From Thermoplasmatota archaeon (lineage in GTDB: Archaea; Thermoplasmatota; E2; DHVEG-1), in NCBI GenBank assembly GCA_030601705.1, contig JAUWBM010000012.1, positions 1 to 41,509 on the forward strand: a stretch of DNA of 41,509 nt, given 5' to 3'. This document shows positions 24,561-32,240 of the stretch, in pieces. The notes under the pieces were generated by a model. The model saw only the letters and a program-made list of their open reading frames with translations, was not told the origin of the DNA and did not search any database. The position numbers and the translations under genes were made by a program. Position 1 is the first letter of the stretch. Every line of letters starts with the position of its first letter.

Positions 24561-25850
24561 ATGAACGTGAATGAGATACGAACAATAATCAGCGATCAAA
24601 GAGAGGAAATACAAAGGATTTTTACCGAAGAGAACATAATTGAACGAGAATTTTTAGATGCCTGGAAGAAATTCATGGACAGCAATTTAATAAAAGTGGT
24701 AACAGGAATACGTAGATCTGGTAAATCTGTCTTTTCTTTTCAACTACTGAACAAAAAAAAATATGCATACATCAACTTTGATGATGAACGACTCGTTGGA
24801 TTAAAACCAGCTGATCTAAATATGATTCTCGAAGCTTTTTACCAACTATATGGAGATTTCAAGTACATATTTCTAGATGAAATCCAGAACATCGAAGGCT
24901 GGGAATTGTTTGTCAATAGACTGAAAAGACAAGGATTCAACGTAGTAGTTACCGGCAGCAATGCAAAACTTCTCAGTAAAGAACTAGCAACTCATCTAAC
25001 CGGCAGATACATCGGCATAGAGATATTTCCATTTTCATTCAGAGAATTCTTAACTTTTGAAAACTTTGACATGACAAACAATGATCTGTATAGCACCAGA
25101 AAAAAATCTCTTCTTATAAAAAAACTCCGGGAGTACATAACACATGGAGGGTTCCCTGAGGCGATCAAAGATAAAGAATTATCAAAAAGTTATCTCCCAA
25201 CGCTTTATTCAACAATCCTCACGAAAGACGTAATAAGCAGATATAAAATAAATTATGTCACTACATTAAAGGAAATTTCAAATTATTTAATATCTAATTT
25301 TTCAAAATATATTACATTCAACAAAATAAAAAATAATTACAACCTAAAAAGCCCACATACATCAAAAAAATATGTTTCCTACCTGGAAGAATCATACCTA
25401 TTTTTCCTTTTAGACAAATTTTCATTCAAATATAAAGAGGTAACAGCATCACCAAAAAAAGTTTACGCTGTTGACACGGGCATCATTAACGTTATGGCAT
25501 TTGCATCAAGTGAAAATTTTGGAAGGCTAATGGAAAACCTAATCGCAATAGAATTGCTGAGGAAAAAGGCGTTTAACCCCTTGTCAGAAATCTATTACTG
25601 GAAAGACTATCAACAAAAAGAGGTTGATTTTGTGCTAAAAAAGGGTCCAAAAGTCGAACAGTTAATCCAAGCAGCCTACGTGTCATCACCAGATGAAATA
25701 GATAAAAGAGAATATGTTGCGTTAACTAAAGCATCCAAAGAACTCCAGTGTAATAATCTGTTAATGATCACATGGGATTATGAAGCAAAAGAAACTTTAG
25801 ATGGGAAGAAAATAGAGTTTATCCCCCTTTGGAAGTGGCTACTGACGTGA
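24561..25850 (+). CDS. AAA-type ATPase with DUF4143 domain
   Basis: 429 residues. Walker A VTGIRRSGKSVFSFQLL, Walker B YIFLDEIQNIEGWELF and sensor VVVTGSNAKLLSKEL are those of the archaeal/bacterial ATPase family (AAA_14); FPFSFREFL follows as usual. The C-terminal half is DUF4143, a restriction-endonuclease-like fold with YYWKDYQQKEVDFVLKKGPK (Asp, and a conserved E-V-D-F-V-L run). Role unknown; such genes are common and patchy, sometimes next to mobile DNA. Alone here, with its own regulated promoter. Confidence 0.85.
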   Translation: MNVNEIRTIISDQREEIQRIFTEENIIEREFLDAWKKFMDSNLIKVVTGIRRSGKSVFSFQLLNKKKYAYINFDDERLVGLKPADLNMILEAFYQLYGDFKYIFLDEIQNIEGWELFVNRLKRQGFNVVVTGSNAKLLSKELATHLTGRYIGIEIFPFSFREFLTFENFDMTNNDLYSTRKKSLLIKKLREYITHGGFPEAIKDKELSKSYLPTLYSTILTKDVISRYKINYVTTLKEISNYLISNFSKYITFNKIKNNYNLKSPHTSKKYVSYLEESYLFFLLDKFSFKYKEVTASPKKVYAVDTGIINVMAFASSENFGRLMENLIAIELLRKKAFNPLSEIYYWKDYQQKEVDFVLKKGPKVEQLIQAAYVSSPDEIDKREYVALTKASKELQCNNLLMITWDYEAKETLDGKKIEFIPLWKWLLT

Positions 25851-25909
25851 AAATGAAATGTATTGTAGAAAGTTCTTTAAAACAGCTAAACCCGCAATAT
25901 TAATACAGT

Positions 25910-26026
25910 ATGGGATGTGTTAGATCTCGTATTTTGGACGGGACTGTGGTGAGTGAACTTTTTGGTTTGCCACCTTGTTTATCTTATTGCTTTAATGAGG
26001 ATGAGTGGAGACTGGTATCTAGCTGA
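25910..26026 (+). CDS. Possible 38-residue protein upstream of the roadblock gene
   Basis: A frame starting MGCVRSRILDGTVVSELFGL, then PPCLSYCFNEDEW, ending at a TGA at 26024. It is outside usual length limits. TTTAAAAC at 25876-25883 is about 27-31 bases upstream of the ATG, so a leaderless message is possible; there is no ribosome site. Three Cys and a compact hydrophobic core are seen. The roadblock-like gene begins about 100 bases later on the same strand. No family recognised; may be chance. Confidence 0.35.
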   Translation: MGCVRSRILDGTVVSELFGLPPCLSYCFNEDEWRLVSS

Positions 26027-26122
26027 AGTGCATGTGGTTTAGAAGCCGATTGATGCTGAATGTACAAAAGTATTTTAAATAGTAAAACTATGAAGTATAA
26101 CATACTAGGAGATGTGGATAGG

Positions 26123-26524
26123 ATGAGGGATGACCCTATTGCTAAAGTATTAGATGATTTGCTGAAACTTGATGACATCCTTGCTTGTATGGTTGCTAGG
26201 CAAAACATGATTAGTGTGATGCCAAGTAATGATAGTTTTAAAGCTGAAATTAACCAGATATGGGATATTATACATCGAGCTATGGATGATGTGTTTACTG
26301 TTATCAGTGAATATTCTCAGACGGGACTAGGCGAAATGGAGTTTCGTATGCAGGAGTACGAGGCGTTGTTTTATGTGTTCCCAGACACGGAGAATGCTCT
26401 CGTATCTATTATTCCAGCATTTGCTAACAAAGGTCTAATAGAAGTTGAAATGGAAAATGCAAGACGTGAGATACTAGCGATCATGGATGAACAAGAGAAG
26501 GCTAAAATAGAAGTTACTGCTTAG
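26123..26524 (+). CDS. Roadblock/LC7-like protein
   Basis: 133 residues from the ATG at 26123. AGGAG 11 bases upstream, and a TATA box (near 26074) predicting a transcript start near 26101, favour it over earlier in-frame ATGs at 26060 and 26090. The order KVLDDLLKLDDILACMVARQ, long helix, YEALFYVFPDTENALVSIIP, ANKGLIEVEMENARREILAI follows the helix-strand-strand-helix layout of Roadblock/LC7 proteins, which partner small GTPases (as MglB) or form signalling scaffolds. No GTPase gene is near. The FIST protein follows 100 bases later. Confidence 0.55.
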   Translation: MRDDPIAKVLDDLLKLDDILACMVARQNMISVMPSNDSFKAEINQIWDIIHRAMDDVFTVISEYSQTGLGEMEFRMQEYEALFYVFPDTENALVSIIPAFANKGLIEVEMENARREILAIMDEQEKAKIEVTA

Positions 26525-26592
26525 ATTCCAAAAACTATTGAAAAGTTTAAAATGTGAATAAGAAAGTGATGGATGCACTTTGACTTTAAAAT

Positions 26593-26600
26593 ATATATAA
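26593..26600 (+). promoter_or_regulatory. TATA box for the FIST gene
   Basis: TATATATA centred 27-28 bases before the ATG at 26625; no ribosome site is present, so the FIST message is predicted leaderless and separate from the roadblock gene. Confidence 0.5.
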
Positions 26601-26624
26601 TCAAGATGTGGTTGTGAGTAGATT

Positions 26625-27872
26625 ATGGGTGAACCAAAGTTAGAAGCTGCTATAGGGATGTCTCGAAAATGGGATGCACGGGAGGCGGGGAGAGAAGTTA
26701 CTAGATCTACAATTGAAAAATTAACTCGACCTCCAGATTTTTTCCTATTATTTTCTACGATTCATTATGAAAAAAATGGTGGTTTTGAGGAGCTTCTAAA
26801 CGGGGTCTGGGACGTATTGCCAAAAGGAACGCCTCTCGCTGGTGGTACTGTTGCTGGGTTTATGAATAATTATGGGTGTTATGCGAGGGGGGCAACTGCA
26901 TTAGCTTTTTCTTATCCAAATATTAATGTGGCTGTTGGTGTTGGGAAGAATACAAAAAGAAATCCAAAGAAAGCTGCTAAAGAATGCGCTGAAATGATCA
27001 TGAAACAAAATACCAAGGTTGACTTTTATTTTGAATTTATCTCTGGTCCAATAATTCCAACATTTCCTGGAATTGGAAAACAAACTGTGATAAGGTCAAA
27101 AACCTCAGGGAATTTAATGAAAAAGATGATACCCGCCCTTTTTAGGGCCAATAGGGGTACGGATAGAGCCGATGAATTTCTAGAGTATTTAGTTAAATAT
27201 ATTGATAGCCCATTAATTGGTGCTGTATGTTATGATGATGGAAAACTCTCAAAAAATTATCAATTCTTCAATAAAGAAATATTAAAAAATTCTGCAATAC
27301 TTCTAGGCATATCTACAGACATGGTTCCAGAATTTCAAACTGTTTCTGCTCTCAAATCACGGGGAGTTAAGATAAAAGTTAAACGTGAAAAAGACAATAG
27401 AACCGTAACCAAGATCGATGATAAAATCGCCACTCCAGAATTATTTAGAATATTGAATTGGAAAGAAGGAAATGTAAAAGAAGTTGAAAAATTCTACTCT
27501 CAGGCATTTTATTATCCATTTTGTTATAAGAAAGAAGATAAGATTCATGCTGTTATGTTGGGTCTTATACTAGGAGAAAATATCTATTTTGCAAACAAAA
27601 TAGAATCAGATGAATTGGAATTGTTTGGTTTAACAGGAAATAAAATAATATCCGAATGCAAAAAGGCTTTTTCAAAAAAAAGTGATCTGGTATATGGCGT
27701 AATTTGTGAGACTTATATAGAGACACTTGGTAGCAGTGTTTATAAAATAAAGGACATAATAGATAATTCCACAAAAGATTATTTGCTTTTGTTTGCTGGA
27801 GGAGAAAGTATAGTTTATAAAAATATGGTTCCTCATCATTTGTATGAAAGTATAAATATTCTAAGAATCTGA
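26625..27872 (+). CDS. FIST-domain sensory protein
   Basis: 415 residues. The N-terminal half (GMSRKWDAREAGREVTRSTI, DFFLLFSTIHYEKNGGFEEL, GTPLAGGTVAGFM, ALAFSYPNINVAVGVGKN) matches the FIST N domain, and the second half (HAVMLGLILGENIYFANKIE, VYGVICETYIETLGS) the FIST C domain. FIST proteins are thought to sense small ligands such as amino acids and are usually fused or linked to signalling proteins. This one stands alone but follows a roadblock-like protein, so the two may form one sensory unit. The last 12 bases overlap the convergent reductase gene. Confidence 0.75.
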   Translation: MGEPKLEAAIGMSRKWDAREAGREVTRSTIEKLTRPPDFFLLFSTIHYEKNGGFEELLNGVWDVLPKGTPLAGGTVAGFMNNYGCYARGATALAFSYPNINVAVGVGKNTKRNPKKAAKECAEMIMKQNTKVDFYFEFISGPIIPTFPGIGKQTVIRSKTSGNLMKKMIPALFRANRGTDRADEFLEYLVKYIDSPLIGAVCYDDGKLSKNYQFFNKEILKNSAILLGISTDMVPEFQTVSALKSRGVKIKVKREKDNRTVTKIDDKIATPELFRILNWKEGNVKEVEKFYSQAFYYPFCYKKEDKIHAVMLGLILGENIYFANKIESDELELFGLTGNKIISECKKAFSKKSDLVYGVICETYIETLGSSVYKIKDIIDNSTKDYLLLFAGGESIVYKNMVPHHLYESINILRI

Positions 27873-29039
27873 ACTTAATTTTTTCTTTATATAGCTTTCT
27901 GCTTCTTTCTCCTTAAGTTTCTTTAATTTTTTAAGATCTTTGTAATTAAGTTTATCTGAAAAAATACCAAGTTCTAAGAAAAATCTTTCTTTCGCTTTAT
28001 TTTCATATGCTGTAACTAGAGCATTACCTATTTCATTAGATTCAATAAAAAATTCCCCCATTTTTTCTTTAATCAATTTTTTATAAGTAGATTCTATTTT
28101 ACTAATACAGTTCATGCATATTGCAGCAGACTTACCAGCCAATGAACCACATATTATTCCAGGTATAACTCCTTCGACAAAAGGTTTTAAGTTTTGATTG
28201 GCAGCATCTCCTACAAACATTATATTTCCATAAGAAATTTTTTCAGATGGATTTTTTACCGGTGCTTCCCCACTTCTATCTATGACCATTTTAGAGCCGT
28301 GTATTTGATTCTTAATTATTTTGAGGAAATCATCAAATTTTGCGTCAATGTTTTTGTTACTTAGAGTAGCTATTCCAATATTCGCAGAAGTTTCAGATTT
28401 TGGGAAAATATAACCATATGCTCCATCTGCAAATTCTCCAAAGAATACATGTCCGTATTGGAAATCATCCAGAGAAAGATCATGAAACTCATAACTTTTT
28501 ATATGTCCTACAGAAGTTTGTTGTTTTTTTAATTTACCTATCGATTTTAAGACATTTGACTCGACACCGTCTGCAGCAATTAGAATCTTGGGTTTAATTA
28601 TAATTGATTCATTATTTTCAGTATTTTGGGCAATTATTTTATCCACCATAAAATTATTATCATATCTCAAATCAATGAATTCTGTGAGAGGTGAAAATGT
28701 AGCTCCTTCATTAATTGCTAGATCTAAAACGAAAGGATCAAATTCATTTCTGTTCAACGGATGGGATTTCCACCAAATATCCTCATCTCTTGTTATAATA
28801 AAATCATTATAATAAAATTTAAGACCGTTTAACTCCCACTTTAAAAATCTATCAGGAATTTTGAAAGGCAAGTATTCTAGAAATGCTTTACTCAGTGTTT
28901 CAGCACATGCATCTTTTGTAGGCATCTCTTTCTTTTCAATAATTACTACATCCAAATCTTCTTTTGCAGATGCCCATGCTGCGGAACTTCCAGCAGGTCC
29001 AGCTCCAACCACCAGTATATCACATTCAATATCCTTCAT
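27861..29039 (-). CDS. Geranylgeranyl reductase family FAD protein, copy 1
   Basis: 392 residues. Dinucleotide fold VVGAGPAGSSAAWASA, the PTKDACAETLSKAFLEY block, YGYIFPKSETSANIGIAT and the second FAD motif NIMFVGDAANQNLKPFVEG are those of archaeal geranylgeranyl reductases, which saturate the isoprenoid chains of membrane lipids or prenyl quinones. The Cys in KDACAE is the residue conserved near the flavin. It follows a second, shorter relative by 26 bases. Confidence 0.85.
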   Translation of the reverse strand: MKDIECDILVVGAGPAGSSAAWASAKEDLDVVIIEKKEMPTKDACAETLSKAFLEYLPFKIPDRFLKWELNGLKFYYNDFIITRDEDIWWKSHPLNRNEFDPFVLDLAINEGATFSPLTEFIDLRYDNNFMVDKIIAQNTENNESIIIKPKILIAADGVESNVLKSIGKLKKQQTSVGHIKSYEFHDLSLDDFQYGHVFFGEFADGAYGYIFPKSETSANIGIATLSNKNIDAKFDDFLKIIKNQIHGSKMVIDRSGEAPVKNPSEKISYGNIMFVGDAANQNLKPFVEGVIPGIICGSLAGKSAAICMNCISKIESTYKKLIKEKMGEFFIESNEIGNALVTAYENKAKERFFLELGIFSDKLNYKDLKKLKKLKEKEAESYIKKKLSSDS

Positions 29040-29065
29040 AATGGATCACTCTTTTTTTCTACATT

Positions 29066-30166
29066 TTAATCTTCATTAAATAAATCTAATATTTTGTTTA
29101 TCTTTTCATCACTATTATCATATTCGCCATTAAATGCCCTTATTAATTTATCAAAAAAATTGTTATCGGCTTTTCTCCATATTTCCCTTGCAAAAAAAAT
29201 ATCTTTAAACTCTTTCTGAATCCTATTTGCATATTCAGTATATATACTAAGGTCATTTTTCTTTATTGCATTTGCTGCAAAATAAGCAGATTCTATTGCA
29301 TAATTTAGCCCATAACCTAAAAATGGATCATAAAAAAGAGCGGCTCCCCCTATGAATAGAGTATTTCCTAAAAGAACTTCTTGAATACCAGAAATTCCAA
29401 TGCCGCCAAAATAGTTTTTAACAGTGAACTTTTCCTTCATGTTTCTCTCTAAGAAAAAGTTTAGGCGGTGTTTTAATGATTCTTTCTTAGTGAATTTATC
29501 ATCAGTCATTAAACAGAAGAAAATTTCCTTACCAACTGACCCTGAATATATATAGCCGCCAGGAGCGATTTTTTCATCGAGATATATTTTTGCATGAGGG
29601 ATAAGATCGCTTTGACATGACCCGATTAATACCCCAAAACCATTGAATTTAGCAAAATACTCTGTATCGATATTTAATCTTTTTCTGAACTCTGACTCAG
29701 GGCCATCTGCAACAATAACATACCTTGGTTTTATCTCGATTTTTTTTCTGTCTTTATTAATCTTAACCGTCGCAATTTCTTTCTTCTTTAGTTCAATAAA
29801 ATTCACTTTCGATTTGAAAAAAACATCTACTTTATTGTTCAATTTTTTCAACAAAACATTTTCAAGTGAATTCTCACCTGGCCCTCTTTTAAAATAAAAA
29901 TCCTCAATTTCAGATTCAATGATATGGCTATAGTTAGGGGAAATCCACTCTGATCTAGAAGATGTTTTATTTGTGTTTATACCTATTTCATCAATTATCT
30001 CACGTATTCTATTACCTTCGGTTATGTCATATTTAGTGTGTTTTGGTCCACAAGTTTTGCTTTTTTCCAGAACAATCGTAGAAAAACTCTTGTTGGATAA
30101 AAATAAAGCTGCTGATAAACCGGCAGGCCCACCGCCAACTACTAGTACATCACATTTAATTGACAT
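29066..30166 (-). CDS. Geranylgeranyl reductase family FAD protein, copy 2
   Basis: 366 residues. VVGGGPAGLSAALFLS, ARYVIVADGPESEFRKRL-type central block and NTLFIGGAALFYDPFLGYGL show a flavin-dependent member of the same family, but clearly diverged from its neighbour: GCA replaces GDA in the second motif (IGGAAL) and the KxCAE-type Cys block reads KTCGPKHTKYD. It may act on another lipid or another double bond. Tandem arrangement suggests both modify one pathway's product. Confidence 0.75.
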   Translation of the reverse strand: MSIKCDVLVVGGGPAGLSAALFLSNKSFSTIVLEKSKTCGPKHTKYDITEGNRIREIIDEIGINTNKTSSRSEWISPNYSHIIESEIEDFYFKRGPGENSLENVLLKKLNNKVDVFFKSKVNFIELKKKEIATVKINKDRKKIEIKPRYVIVADGPESEFRKRLNIDTEYFAKFNGFGVLIGSCQSDLIPHAKIYLDEKIAPGGYIYSGSVGKEIFFCLMTDDKFTKKESLKHRLNFFLERNMKEKFTVKNYFGGIGISGIQEVLLGNTLFIGGAALFYDPFLGYGLNYAIESAYFAANAIKKNDLSIYTEYANRIQKEFKDIFFAREIWRKADNNFFDKLIRAFNGEYDNSDEKINKILDLFNED

Positions 30167-30357
30167 ATAAATAAACTCATATTATTGATTTTATTTAAAT
30201 ACATCTCTGAATTATTAATAATATTTTATGAATTCGAGCTTCTTTCTGAAATGTTTTCAGATAAGCCAAGCTAACGGCGATTTTCTCAATTACTAAAGAT
30301 AGTCTAAGAGTGAAATAATGCTGCTTCATATGATTTAAAAATTGTATTGTTTGCTGA

Positions 30358-30951
30358 TTACGCAGTCTTTGCCTTTTCTGCTGGAAGAGGGAAAATACCC
30401 AATCTTCTTTGTCTCGACTGACCATACCAACGCATCATTAGATATGCTCCATCGAAAAGTAACATTGCCAGGAAAAAATAGAAAGGTACAACACCCAATA
30501 GTACGAAACCGAGAATTGCCAATTTTAATAACCATCTCTGGTCAAAAAAATATCTTACAAATTTATGCCAGTATCTATCACCGTTAAAGTATTTTTTATT
30601 GTAGTCTATAACATCATTCCCTACTTCATCTAAAAGAGCAAACGGTGCAAGAAATATTAAGGGAAGGATCATTAATTCGACGCCCGCTAGAGCGATTATG
30701 ATTAGTATAATGAATAATCCACCTAAGTGTGCATAGTTATCAATTTTGCCTTTAAAGAGAACACCACATAAAACAGCTAAAAGAATAGTGGCCGAAACTC
30801 CATCGATAAGCATTGTATACGCCCATAAAACACCAAGGATCGGGGCAATAACTAAAGCTATTTTTTTACTGAATTTATTTTCATCAAACGCATCGTCTAT
30901 ATATTTTATACCTGCTCCCAAAAGAGGGTAAGATAATAAAAAGAAATACAT
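30358..30951 (-). CDS. Integral membrane protein, possibly UbiA-like
   Basis: 198 residues with about six hydrophobic spans. Two acid-rich loops, GIKYIDDAFDEN and LLDEVGNDVIDYN, sit where UbiA prenyltransferases bind prenyl diphosphate and magnesium, but the protein is shorter than UbiA (about 280) and the motifs are not exact. Translation starts at the ATG at 30951, 2 bases after the stop of the preceding 70-residue gene, with GGGGGAG 9 bases upstream. Given the prenyl-lipid reductases downstream, a lipid role is a reasonable guess. Confidence 0.5.
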   Translation of the reverse strand: MYFFLLSYPLLGAGIKYIDDAFDENKFSKKIALVIAPILGVLWAYTMLIDGVSATILLAVLCGVLFKGKIDNYAHLGGLFIILIIIALAGVELMILPLIFLAPFALLDEVGNDVIDYNKKYFNGDRYWHKFVRYFFDQRWLLKLAILGFVLLGVVPFYFFLAMLLFDGAYLMMRWYGQSRQRRLGIFPLPAEKAKTA

Positions 30952-30953
30952 AC

Positions 30954-31166
30954 TCACTCTCTCCCCCTTTTCATCCTTTCCTCGACGTCACGGTTTAACC
31001 TTCTTTTGTATTTTTTTATTGAATGACCACCTTTTATCTCCCATTTCTGCGTCCAAACGGGTAGCACCATAAATACATTTTTCGCACCTAGATATGCAAT
31101 TGGATATGTTGGTAACGAGAGGCTTTCATCTTGGATCAATCCACTTATGTCATTCATTTCTTCCAT
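30954..31166 (-). CDS. Small protein of unknown function, first gene of the lipid-linked block
   Basis: 70 residues, MEEMNDISGLIQDESLSLPT at the start and a basic end (GGHSIKKYKRRLNRDVEERM). TTATATAA near 31190 on the minus strand is 27 bases from the ATG at 31166, so it is predicted leaderless; a TTG 9 bases earlier is the other choice. It is translationally coupled to the membrane gene (TGA then gt then ATG). Family unknown. Confidence 0.55.
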   Translation of the reverse strand: MEEMNDISGLIQDESLSLPTYPIAYLGAKNVFMVLPVWTQKWEIKGGHSIKKYKRRLNRDVEERMKRGRE

Positions 31167-31268
31167 TGTCTCCAATTTTGTATGGAGAGATTATATAATA
31201 AAGCCACAATACGAGAAATTTCTACAAAACACTAAAATAGTAGGATATTTTTTACTTTTGTAGGAAAT

Positions 31269-32240
31269 ATGATAAAAATCGATTTGAAAGATAGAAGGAT
31301 ACTATATCAGTTAGATTTAGATTCACGGCAGCCACTAACGGAAATCGGAAAGAAAGTCGGTTTAAAAAAGGACGTCGTATCGTACAGGATAAAAAGACTT
31401 TGGGATGAGGGTGTCATAAAAAATTTTTACGCCGTTATTGACGCGTATAAACTAGGGTATAATGTTTTTAGATTCTATTTGGAATTTCAATATGTAACTC
31501 CCGAAATTAAAACAGAAATAATTGAACATTTTGTAAATTATAAAAACACTTGGGTTGTTTACTCAATTAGAGAGAAATACGATCTAGGACTCGTTCTCTG
31601 GGTAAAAAACATTCAGGAATTCCATACTTTTTGGGATAACACACTAGATAAGTATGGAGATTATTTTGCAAAAAAAATATTTTCTATTTACATCCAGGCA
31701 TTTTCTTATAGACCTTCATATTTGTTATTGGATAAATATAAAAAATCTGATAGATCAGATTATGAAATTGTTGGAATGGGAAAAAAAGTTGACATTGATG
31801 CTTTGGATTATAATTTATTAAATGAATTGGCGGTGAACGCTCGAACATCGCTTATTGAGCTTGCGGAGAAACTCGGTTGTTCACCGCAAGCAGTAAATTA
31901 TAGAATAAAGAATCTGATCAAATCAAATGTGATTCAAGCTTTTAGGACTGCAATTGATATTTCAAAATTTGGTCTTCATCAGTATAAAATTGATATATAC
32001 CTTAAAGAACATAAACAGAGGAAAAATATAATTAATTATATAAAATATAACCCCAATTTGATGTTTATAAGTACATCTGCAGGTTTCTCTGATTTAGAGC
32101 TAGAATTTCATTTAGAAAATGCAGATAAAGTAAATCATGTTATGGAGGAAATTTCTTCGAAATTTCCTAGAGCTATTCGCAATTATGATTATATGAGTGC
32201 TAACAGGTTTTATAAGGTGCGCTTAATACCAGAAATATAA
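31269..32240 (+). CDS. Tandem Lrp/AsnC-type transcriptional regulator
   Basis: 323 residues, two copies of the Lrp unit in one chain. Copy one: helix-turn-helix in DLKDRRILYQLDLDSRQPLT and IGKKVGLKKDVVSYRIKRLW (residues about 4-50) then an effector-like domain. Copy two: DIDALDYNLLNELAVNARTS and LAEKLGCSPQAVNYRIKNLI from about residue 175, then a second domain. Typical Lrp proteins are about 150 residues, so this is a fusion that could bind as a built-in dimer. It is divergent from the 30954 gene, which it may control, and it overlaps the end of the radical SAM gene by 31 bases. Confidence 0.8.
   Translation: MIKIDLKDRRILYQLDLDSRQPLTEIGKKVGLKKDVVSYRIKRLWDEGVIKNFYAVIDAYKLGYNVFRFYLEFQYVTPEIKTEIIEHFVNYKNTWVVYSIREKYDLGLVLWVKNIQEFHTFWDNTLDKYGDYFAKKIFSIYIQAFSYRPSYLLLDKYKKSDRSDYEIVGMGKKVDIDALDYNLLNELAVNARTSLIELAEKLGCSPQAVNYRIKNLIKSNVIQAFRTAIDISKFGLHQYKIDIYLKEHKQRKNIINYIKYNPNLMFISTSAGFSDLELEFHLENADKVNHVMEEISSKFPRAIRNYDYMSANRFYKVRLIPEI

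Noticed and set aside
26060-26122. Longer roadblock protein starting at 26060
   Set aside because: The TATA box at about 26070-26078 lies inside this extension, so the transcript begins after it.
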